From contig JAIDVA010000003.1 in assembly GCA_029059925.1 (NCBI GenBank), forward strand, positions 1 to 6,368: DNA of 6,368 nt, read 5' to 3'. The notes below the pieces were generated by a model, which was not told where the DNA came from, ran no database searches, and saw only the letters and a program-made list of their open reading frames with translations. Below are positions 1 to 4,962 of this stretch, one piece after another. The translations under genes were made by a program, and so were the position numbers. The stretch comes from Eubacterium sp. (lineage in GTDB: Bacteria > Bacillota > Clostridia > Oscillospirales > Acutalibacteraceae). Numbering within the stretch: the first letter of the stretch is position 1; each line of letters begins with the position of its first letter.

Positions 1-57
1 CCACCGATATCTACACGAGCCTTATCGTCGTCAGCGTCAGATGGTTATAATAGACAG
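1..57 (+). other. Untrimmed Illumina Nextera adapter (P5 tail, i5 index, read-1 transposase end); not genomic
   Basis: Bases 1-16 match the 3' end of the P5 oligo (CCACCGAGATCTACAC) with one mismatch at 8. Bases 17-24 read GAGCCTTA, which I recall as Nextera XT v2 index S521. Bases 25-57 match the 33-nt Nextera read-1 adapter with mismatches at 31, 44, 45 and 51. The last 19 of these bases (39-57) are the Tn5 mosaic end and stop exactly at AGACAG. Four of the five mismatches are adapter G read as T, which fits low-quality read-through bases carried into a consensus. The order P5, index, mosaic end, insert is that of a library molecule. No biological function should be assigned here, and reading frames crossing it are artificial. 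The adapter identity is near certain; the index name is from memory. Confidence 0.96.
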
Positions 58-85
58 AATTACAAATACTTATATTGTATAACAC

Positions 86-106
86 ATTATGCTTGACAGG
101 CATAAT
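86..106. promoter_or_regulatory. Candidate LysR-type operator (7-bp dyad, T-N11-A) overlapping a TTGACA box
   Basis: ATTATGC (86-92) and GCATAAT (100-106) are perfect inverted repeats separated by 7 nt. The inner part, TGC-N7-GCA, has the T-N11-A form with dyad symmetry described for LysR-family binding sites. The site lies 31 bp upstream of the regulator's start, where such regulators usually bind for autoregulation and control of a divergent gene. The spacer contains TTGACA (93-98), followed after 17 bp by TATTCT (116-121). As a promoter this pair would start transcription at about 128, inside the Shine-Dalgarno site, so its role in driving this gene is doubtful. Binding is inferred from symmetry and position only. 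Confidence 0.5.
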
Positions 107-124
107 ACAAAATGTTATTCTCAT

Positions 125-131
125 AAAGGTG
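125..131 (+). promoter_or_regulatory. Ribosome binding site deciding the LysR start
   Basis: AAAGGTG lies 6 nt before the ATG at 138. It supports that start over the in-frame ATG at 75, which would add 21 residues unlike the usual LysR N-terminus and would read through the operator-like dyad. Confidence 0.75.
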
Positions 132-137
132 ATTATT

Positions 138-1010
138 ATGGAAATCAGAGTACTAGAATACTTTTTAGCAGTGGCAAGAGAGCAGAGCTTTTCAAAAGCC
201 GCAGAAATGCTGCACCTTACACAGCCTACCCTGTCAAGACAGCTCAAGGAGCTTGAAAATGAGCTTGGCAAACAGCTTTTTATTCGTAGCAGCAAAAAAA
301 TATCACTTACAGATGATGGAATGATGCTGCGAAAAAGGGCAGAAGAAATAATAGATTTGGTACGAAAAACAGAAAGTGAAATAACAAACGATACCGAGCA
401 AATATCAGGTGATATTTATATTGGTGCAGGTGAAACTGACGGAGTGCGCATACTTGCAAGGGCATATAAAAATATATTAGAATCTAATCCTGACATACAT
501 CTTCATATTTCAAGCGGAGACAGTCTGGATGTTCTGTATGATCTTGATAAAGGCTTAGTCGATTTTGGACTGATACTAGGAGAAATAGACACTGTTAAAT
601 ACGACTATGTTGAGCTGCCCTGCGTTGATACATGGGGCGTGCTTATGAGACGTGACAGTGAGCTGGCTGATAAAGAATTTATAACCGCACAGGATTTGGA
701 AGATAAGCCGCTTATAATGTCAAGACAGGCAAAAAACAAAAAAGAAATGAACAGCTGGTTCAACAATGACATGGATAAGTTGAACATTGTTGCCACAAAC
801 AACCTTGTATTCAACGCTTCACTCATGGCAGATGAAAAAATAGGCTATGTATTGACCCTTGACAAGCTGATTAACACGGCAAACAGTAATCTGAAATTCA
901 TTCCGCTCAAACCAAGTCTGACGATAGGAATGAAGCTAATCTGGAAAAAATACCGGATACACTCAAAAGCAGTTGAACTGTTTTTAACTGAATTGAAAAA
1001 GATAATATAA
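138..1010 (+). CDS. LysR-family transcriptional regulator
   Basis: This is a 290-residue DNA-binding regulator of normal LysR length. Residues 1-60 form the winged helix-turn-helix, with the typical opening MEIRVLEYFLAVAREQSFSK followed by A-A-E-M-L-H-L-T-Q-P-T-L-S-R-Q-L as the HTH core and the usual GKQLF and LTDDG wing segment. A linker helix (about 62-88) leads to the periplasmic-binding-protein-like effector domain from about residue 92 (GDIYIGAGET) to the end. The start at 138 has a good Shine-Dalgarno site and gives the canonical N-terminus. The gene converges on the kinase gene and ends at a shared hairpin. Regulators of this type often sit divergently from their target; here the sequence to the left is sequencing adapter, so any target is unseen. 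The effector cannot be deduced. The family assignment is firm and the regulon unknown. Confidence 0.95.
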   Translation: MEIRVLEYFLAVAREQSFSKAAEMLHLTQPTLSRQLKELENELGKQLFIRSSKKISLTDDGMMLRKRAEEIIDLVRKTESEITNDTEQISGDIYIGAGETDGVRILARAYKNILESNPDIHLHISSGDSLDVLYDLDKGLVDFGLILGEIDTVKYDYVELPCVDTWGVLMRRDSELADKEFITAQDLEDKPLIMSRQAKNKKEMNSWFNNDMDKLNIVATNNLVFNASLMADEKIGYVLTLDKLINTANSNLKFIPLKPSLTIGMKLIWKKYRIHSKAVELFLTELKKII

Positions 1011-1025
1011 CGTTAAATACATATA

Positions 1026-1069
1026 AAAACGCAGTGACAAGAAGCATTAAGCCCTTGTCACTGCGTTTT
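1026..1069. terminator. Bidirectional intrinsic terminator between LysR and kinase genes
   Basis: A perfect 16-bp stem pairs 1026-1041 with 1054-1069 around a 12-nt loop. The GC-containing core is flanked by an A run on the left and a T run on the right, so either strand gives a hairpin followed by U residues. It starts 15 nt after the LysR stop and ends 2 nt before the kinase stop at 1072, so it serves both convergent transcripts. Confidence 0.92.
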
Positions 1070-1071
1070 AT

Positions 1072-1638
1072 TTATTTAATTTCAATAATCAAATCACTGT
1101 TGTTTTTGATTTTATAAAAATCAAAATACTTTTCCTCAAGCGGTATCCATTTATGTATAAATTGAGAAAGCTGTTCGCTGCCATTTCGCTTTTCAATACG
1201 ATTAATCTGTTCTTTTTTACCGATATCCATAAAAATTTTCAAATCATAAATATCAGCAAATTTCGGATGGCAGGAATATGAGCCCTCAACAACAATCACA
1301 TCTGTCTGCCTGACATTCACAGTTTCACCAAAACCCATAGTATGGCAATCAAATGCACGATAGCTGAATTTCTTTTTGCTTTTAAGGGGCAGTATAACCT
1401 CATTCAAAAATCGTTCATAATCAATATTGCCGCCGATTTCGTTTAGCCGCGCTTCACATCTCTGATATGGCTGCAGAAAAAAGTCATCCATATGAATAAT
1501 ACTGCAGCCTAAAGCACTGTGCAGAGAAGCTGCAAGCGTCGTTTTGCCTGCGGCACATCTGCCATCAATTGCAACAACACACTGCTCTTTATCAAGTTTT
1601 TTTATTTCACTTATAATCGCTGAAATAGCATCCTGCAT
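1072..1638 (-). CDS. Uridine-kinase-like P-loop kinase
   Basis: This 188-residue cytosolic protein belongs to the uridine kinase/phosphoribulokinase-like P-loop NTPases. Members phosphorylate a nucleoside or sugar hydroxyl with ATP. The Walker A motif GRCAAGKT lies at residues 26-33. A segment HMDDFF at 49-54 fits the acidic site that follows strand 2 in uridine kinases. EGSYSCHP at 118-125 is the conserved strand-plus-loop seen in clostridial homologues, and the C-terminal RNG...W-I-P-L-E-E-K-Y-F region (151-172) resembles their lid and helix. I chose the ATG at 1638 because AAAGAGAA lies about 8 nt upstream. The longer TTG start at 1665 would overlap the galactosidase stop as TTGA and lacks a well-placed ribosome site. 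It follows the galactosidase gene by 23 nt and is probably co-transcribed. Family fit is strong; the true substrate is not shown, and with this neighbour a sugar substrate is conceivable. Confidence 0.87.
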   Translation of the reverse strand: MQDAISAIISEIKKLDKEQCVVAIDGRCAAGKTTLAASLHSALGCSIIHMDDFFLQPYQRCEARLNEIGGNIDYERFLNEVILPLKSKKKFSYRAFDCHTMGFGETVNVRQTDVIVVEGSYSCHPKFADIYDLKIFMDIGKKEQINRIEKRNGSEQLSQFIHKWIPLEEKYFDFYKIKNNSDLIIEIK

Positions 1639-1661
1639 AATAAATTCTCTTTCACAAAAAA

Positions 1662-3440
1662 TCAACCTAAATTATGCTTATCCAAAATAGAAATCACAGG
1701 CTTATTAAAGCCCTCCATTTCAAGAACAATAATTTCATTTTTATCCTTAAGCAAAGCACCCGGTAAGTAAAGTGATTTCTGCGGACCCACACTCCAATAT
1801 CTGCCAAGATTAAAGCCATTAATCCAGACATAGCCTTTCTTGAAGCCGTCAAGATGAACAAAGCAATCGTCTTTTGAAGCAGCAGAAAATTCACCCTTCA
1901 TAAACACAGGCAAACTGTCTGATTTTGAGGTATACTCAAGCTTTTCAAGATTATCAAGCGGCATGGTATAAACATCATAGCCCATCTGCCTTTGATTGCC
2001 GGTATAGATATCTGTCATACCCTTGCGGTCAATCATATGCTCGCCGTAATTCACCCTGCCCATTGCGTCAACAAGCACACCGATTTTCCTTTCACCATTC
2101 AGCGCAGGCATAAGGAATTTTTCAGCTTTCTTAAATCCGAGAAGAGCCTTGAGTCCCTTTTTCTTAGCTGTATACTCTGTTCTGTCAATCCGCTTTTTCA
2201 GCTTTGAATCAAAATATACATAGCCAAAATCATGAACATCTCTAATTGATATCGGTGATATATCATACTTGCCACTCAAAATCGTCTCATAATAAATCAG
2301 GCCGAAATTCTGACCGAAATACTCCATGCTTTCAGGCACAGCTGCTCTATGCTTATCTGCAATATTACTAAGATTATCAAAAAGCGGTGCAAACGCAGTG
2401 AGCTTAACCTCACCGATTGACTGAAGAGCAGGTGACGGCGGGAGCTTTTTCATCTCGATACCTTGATTTTCGCAAAGTATTTTTCTTACCTCGTGATATG
2501 CAGGGGTATAATCGCCCCATTCATTGAGCAGAGCACAATAATCATAGCTGGTAATAGTCGGCTCATAGCCCTTGCCGTGGTTGTGGTTTGCACCTGCCGT
2601 AAATCCAAAATTCGTACCGCCATGGAACATATAGAAATTAAAGCTGGCACCAATATCAAGAAAATCCTTAATCTCCTTACCTACAGATGCAGCATTTCGT
2701 GTATGGTGAATATCACGCCAATGGTCAAACCAGCCGCACCAGAATTCACCGCACATATTCGGACCGTCATTCTCAAAATCCTTAAGGCAACCGAACGCAG
2801 TTTTAGCCTTAGAGCCGAAATTAAGCACCTTATAAATATGAGGGAGCGAACCGCCGGAAAGCATATTTTTCCAATTGCCGTCTGATGTAAAATACAATAC
2901 ATCAATACCGCAGTCTCTCATCAGATTTTCAACAAAACGCAGATATTCCTTGTCATTGCCATATGAGCCATATTCATTTTCAACCTGCATTGCGATGATA
3001 TTGCCGCCATTCGTCTCAAGCAGTGGAACAAGCTTAGGTAAAAGCTCCTTATAAAACCTTTCGACACATGCAAGATAATCAGGATAGCAGCAGCGAATCT
3101 GCATATTCTTATCCTTTAAAAGCCAAGCAGGCAAACCGCCGAAATCCCATTCGGCACATATGTAAGGTCCCGGGCGAACAATGCAGTATAAGCCAACCTT
3201 CTTTGCTGTTTCAACAAATCTTACAATATCCAGCATTCCGTCAAAGCAAAATTCGTTCGGCTTTGGTTCGTGCAGATTCCAGCAGACATATGTCTCAACC
3301 GTATTGAAACCGGCAAGCTTAAGCTTTGTCAGCCTATCCTCCCAATATTCGGGCAGAATGCGAAAATAGTGCATTGCACCTGAGTAAATTTTAAACGGCT
3401 TTCCATCCATATAAAATTCTTTATTCTTAATTTCAAGCAT
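1662..3440 (-). CDS. Beta-galactosidase, glycoside hydrolase family 35
   Basis: This 592-residue enzyme hydrolyses terminal beta-galactosyl residues by the retaining GH35 mechanism. The TIM barrel spans about residues 5-325, opening with the family signature FKIYSGAMHYFRILPEYWEDR (about 16-36), then GFNTVETYVCWNLHEP and RPGPYICAEWDFGGLPAWLL. The acid/base is expected to be Glu156 in QVENEYGSYG, and the nucleophile Glu232 in CGEFWCGWFDHW. FMFHGGTNFGF-like residues (270-280) are also typical. A beta-sandwich region follows, and the C-terminal jelly roll carries GYVWINGFNLGRYWSVGPQKSLYLP (about 536-560). There is no signal peptide or anchor, so it acts in the cytosol on imported oligosaccharides. 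Length is normal for short bacterial GH35 enzymes. The start has AGAGGT (3445-3450) 4 nt upstream. The gene has its own candidate promoter and is followed by the kinase. The exact linkage (beta-1,3, beta-1,4 or other) cannot be read from sequence. Confidence 0.96.
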   Translation of the reverse strand: MLEIKNKEFYMDGKPFKIYSGAMHYFRILPEYWEDRLTKLKLAGFNTVETYVCWNLHEPKPNEFCFDGMLDIVRFVETAKKVGLYCIVRPGPYICAEWDFGGLPAWLLKDKNMQIRCCYPDYLACVERFYKELLPKLVPLLETNGGNIIAMQVENEYGSYGNDKEYLRFVENLMRDCGIDVLYFTSDGNWKNMLSGGSLPHIYKVLNFGSKAKTAFGCLKDFENDGPNMCGEFWCGWFDHWRDIHHTRNAASVGKEIKDFLDIGASFNFYMFHGGTNFGFTAGANHNHGKGYEPTITSYDYCALLNEWGDYTPAYHEVRKILCENQGIEMKKLPPSPALQSIGEVKLTAFAPLFDNLSNIADKHRAAVPESMEYFGQNFGLIYYETILSGKYDISPISIRDVHDFGYVYFDSKLKKRIDRTEYTAKKKGLKALLGFKKAEKFLMPALNGERKIGVLVDAMGRVNYGEHMIDRKGMTDIYTGNQRQMGYDVYTMPLDNLEKLEYTSKSDSLPVFMKGEFSAASKDDCFVHLDGFKKGYVWINGFNLGRYWSVGPQKSLYLPGALLKDKNEIIVLEMEGFNKPVISILDKHNLG

Positions 3441-3448
3441 AATTACCT

Positions 3449-3490
3449 CTGTTCTGAATTTTATTTTACAAAAAGCAAGTATCAGAACAG
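3449..3490. promoter_or_regulatory. 9-bp inverted repeat in the galactosidase leader
   Basis: CTGTTCTGA (3449-3457) and TCAGAACAG (3482-3490) are perfect inverted repeats separated by 24 nt. On the minus strand the upstream arm falls at the predicted transcription start, and the downstream arm overlaps the first two bases of the Shine-Dalgarno site at 3445-3450. It could be an operator for a dimeric repressor or a leader hairpin that limits ribosome access. The repeat is seen directly; the function is inferred. Confidence 0.45.
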
Positions 3491-3494
3491 CTTT

Positions 3495-3523
3495 ATAATA
3501 ACATAACTAAGCTTTACTTTCAA
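3495..3523 (-). promoter_or_regulatory. Candidate sigma-A promoter for the galactosidase-kinase pair
   Basis: On the minus strand, TTGAAA (3518-3523) is followed after 17 bp by TATTAT (3495-3500). This predicts transcription from about 3488 and a 5' leader of about 48 nt. The -35 box lies 10 bp beyond the SOD stop codon, so the galactosidase can be expressed apart from the SOD gene. I see no convincing terminator between them, so read-through is also possible. Confidence 0.6.
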
Positions 3524-3533
3524 TACAATTCAA

Positions 3534-4022
3534 TCAACAGCTTTTTATTTCACCACAGGCAATTTTTTTGCCTGAATTACCTGATGGCTGAGTTGTGAAA
3601 TCATCATAACCATCATGAATAATAACTGCTCTGCCAATAATCTGCTCAATGCTGAATCTGTCAGTCAGAAACAATAGGATTGCATTGCCCTTATTATTCA
3701 GCAGCGGCGGCATATCGCCTGCGTGATTTGGGTGTTCAGTACCCTGCGGATTATAATGTCCCTTAACATCGGCAAACGGATCATCAGCATTACCGCCGCA
3801 GACACTGCCTTCGTGAATATGAAAGCCGTTAAAGCTGTTGACACACGGCAAGCCTGTCACAACAGCATACACAACCACTCCGTTTGCGGTTTTGTAAAAC
3901 TTCACTGAACCTGAAATACTTTCATAGGCCGCACTGCCCTTAATCTCAGCTGCTGCCTGCGGACCTGCCTTAAGCATAGATATCAGCTTTGACTCTACAC
4001 AATCAAAATGATTTACTGTCAT
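3534..4022 (-). CDS. Cu/Zn superoxide dismutase family protein, no signal peptide
   Basis: This 162-residue protein belongs to the Cu/Zn superoxide dismutase family, which converts superoxide to hydrogen peroxide and oxygen. All metal ligands can be placed: His68 and His70 (GFHIHEG) and His136 (VIIHDGYDD) for copper, His89 as the bridging ligand (GHYNP), and His97, His100 and Asp103 for zinc (EHPNHAGDMP). Cys75 and Cys156 (IACGEI) match the conserved disulfide pair. The arginine that guides superoxide in classical enzymes appears as Lys153 in GNSGKKIACG. No signal peptide or lipobox is present, although most bacterial family members are exported. The ATG at 4022 has GGAGGG 5 nt upstream; the longer TTG start at 4049 would add nine residues, still with no signal. 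It lies upstream of the galactosidase on the same strand and diverges from the membrane protein. Family assignment is strong; activity, and copper loading in the cytosol, are uncertain. Confidence 0.92.
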   Translation of the reverse strand: MTVNHFDCVESKLISMLKAGPQAAAEIKGSAAYESISGSVKFYKTANGVVVYAVVTGLPCVNSFNGFHIHEGSVCGGNADDPFADVKGHYNPQGTEHPNHAGDMPPLLNNKGNAILLFLTDRFSIEQIIGRAVIIHDGYDDFTTQPSGNSGKKIACGEIKSC

Positions 4023-4027
4023 AATAT

Positions 4028-4033
4028 CCCTCC
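4028..4033 (-). promoter_or_regulatory. Ribosome binding site deciding the SOD start
   Basis: On the minus strand GGAGGG sits 5 nt before the ATG at 4022. This near-consensus site favours that start over the upstream TTG at 4049, within whose reading frame the site itself would lie. Confidence 0.85.
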
Positions 4034-4106
4034 GAATAATTATATTCAAAGAGCAAATACAAATTTACACTTATGCAAAAAACGTTAATTTACAAATATT
4101 TTTTTC

Positions 4107-4136
4107 TTGACTTTTGGCAATCCTTTTTGGTATAAT
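4107..4136 (+). promoter_or_regulatory. Sigma-A-like promoter for the membrane protein gene
   Basis: TTGACT (4107-4112), an 18-bp spacer and a perfect TATAAT (4131-4136) form a strong vegetative-type promoter. Transcription would begin at about 4143, leaving an unusually long leader of about 155 nt before the ATG at 4299. Confidence 0.85.
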
Positions 4137-4142
4137 CAGCGT

Positions 4143-4298
4143 TGCAAAAATGAATAAACAGACATAAACGACACAAGTAATGCTTAGCATGTAAATCTGA
4201 TTACGGTAATTATGTAACACGTGATTTTGTATGATTTTATATGCTATTGTTGTTACTTGCTTTTTTTATGTCAAAATTTGGTAAATCGGAGGAAAATT
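4143..4298 (+). promoter_or_regulatory. Long 5' leader with palindromes and a T tract
   Basis: The leader holds two 11-nt palindromes, ATGCTTAGCAT (4180-4190) and ATTACGGTAAT (4200-4210), with centres exactly 20 bp apart. The segment 4251-4259 can pair with 4174-4182 (seven Watson-Crick pairs plus two G-U) or, in part, with 4214-4219 (GTAACA with TGTTAC). It is followed by one C and seven T residues (4261-4267). This resembles a weak attenuator or leader fold, but no known riboswitch class is recognised and the stems are AU-rich. Short reading frames inside lack ribosome sites. Confidence 0.35.
4288..4293 (+). promoter_or_regulatory. Ribosome binding site deciding the membrane protein start
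   Basis: GGAGGA lies 5 nt before the ATG at 4299. It excludes the in-frame ATG at 4221, which has no ribosome site and would prepend a 26-residue segment. Confidence 0.88.
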
Positions 4299-4868
4299 AT
4301 GCCCAGAAATCAATTTCAAAGAATGGTCTTTGCTTTAATCACTGTAATTATTACAGTACATGCCTATGTTTTTTACAGTCTTTATGTAGTCAACGGAACA
4401 ACCCTGATGAACATTACAGGCGAGAATAGCGTTATTCACGCAATCAATGCGCAGGGCGGAGTTTATATGTTTGGTAAAATGCTGCCGATATGGGCTGTTA
4501 TTCTGATTGAGTTTGTATGTGCCTATGCACTTGAATGCGTCATGGGAAGTCCCTGCTCCTTCAAGCTTGCATGCAAGGTTTTTGATATCAGAAAAACAAA
4601 CCCGGTTATTTTTGAGACAGCAATTATTTGTGCAACCGTTGGCTTGATGTGCCCTGCAATGAGCTTTTTGGCAGCTTGGTTTTATTATCCGTATTACAGC
4701 GATTTTTCAATTTGGACCTTACTTGCAAACTGGTTAAAGCTCGTATGCTTCAATTTCCCATTTGCATTTTTCACACAGCTGTTCTTCATTCAGCCATTTG
4801 TAAGAACCGTATTCAAGCTGCTCTTCAAGAAGGATATTGAAAAGCAGAAGCAGTTAGCAAATGCATAA
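4299..4868 (+). CDS. Four-helix integral membrane protein, DUF2798-like
   Basis: This 189-residue protein has four predicted transmembrane segments at about residues 8-31, 62-80, 104-128 and 143-168, with a positively charged tail (KLLFKKDIEKQKQ). It looks like a tandem duplication of a two-helix unit. In each half the second helix runs from a Trp (65 and 145) to a Pro 20-21 residues later (85 and 166), followed by a basic residue. This spacing resembles DUF2798 proteins, though I assign that family from memory of its pattern, not from a search. Helix 3 is rich in Cys, Met and aromatic residues (ICATVGLMCPAMSFLAAWFYY). No catalytic motif or nucleotide site is visible, so no function is proposed. 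The gene stands alone between its own promoter and a hairpin terminator. The start is fixed by GGAGGA. Membrane location is near certain; the family name is moderate. Confidence 0.85.
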   Translation: MPRNQFQRMVFALITVIITVHAYVFYSLYVVNGTTLMNITGENSVIHAINAQGGVYMFGKMLPIWAVILIEFVCAYALECVMGSPCSFKLACKVFDIRKTNPVIFETAIICATVGLMCPAMSFLAAWFYYPYYSDFSIWTLLANWLKLVCFNFPFAFFTQLFFIQPFVRTVFKLLFKKDIEKQKQLANA

Positions 4869-4914
4869 AACTCAAACAATGTATACTAACTATTAAAATT
4901 TATAAAGACCATTT

Positions 4915-4950
4915 AAAAGGCAGAGTGTCAGAATGACACCCTGCCCTTTT
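4915..4950. terminator. Bidirectional intrinsic terminator between membrane protein and ATPase genes
   Basis: The stem pairs GTGTCA (4925-4930) with TGACAC (4934-4939) over a 3-nt loop, has one A-C mismatch, then pairs GGCAG (4919-4923) with CTGCC (4941-4945). A single bulged C (4946) precedes pairing of the flanking A and T runs (4915-4918 with 4947-4950). The A and T flanks make it usable on both strands for the convergent genes ending at 4868 and 4963. Confidence 0.9.
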
Positions 4951-4962
4951 TCTATCTGATAT

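Noticed and set aside
75..137. Longer LysR start at the ATG at 75
   Set aside because: The added 21 residues do not fit the LysR family, the codon lacks a ribosome site, and AAAGGTG clearly serves the ATG at 138.
11..295. Minus-strand 94-residue reading frame at the left edge
   Set aside because: It lies opposite the LysR DNA-binding domain and runs into the sequencing adapter. It has no ribosome site and a low-complexity sequence.
1639..1665. TTG start of the kinase overlapping the galactosidase stop
   Set aside because: The AGG ahead of it directly abuts the codon, which is too close. The ATG at 1638 has a better-placed purine stretch and gives a normal N-terminus.
2463..2885. A 140-residue plus-strand frame inside the galactosidase gene, and similar frames elsewhere
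   Set aside because: These are antisense shadows of well-supported genes. They have no ribosome sites and no recognisable motifs.
4023..4140. A promoter or PerR/Fur-type box for the SOD gene
   Set aside because: A TATAAT on the minus strand at 4039-4044 would start transcription inside the ribosome site, and other candidates have poor spacing. No PerR- or Fur-like dyad was found.
4231..4284. A 17-residue hydrophobic upstream reading frame (MILYAIVVTCFFYVKIW)
   Set aside because: It ends 14 nt before the membrane protein start, but no Shine-Dalgarno site precedes it and AT-rich DNA readily gives such frames.
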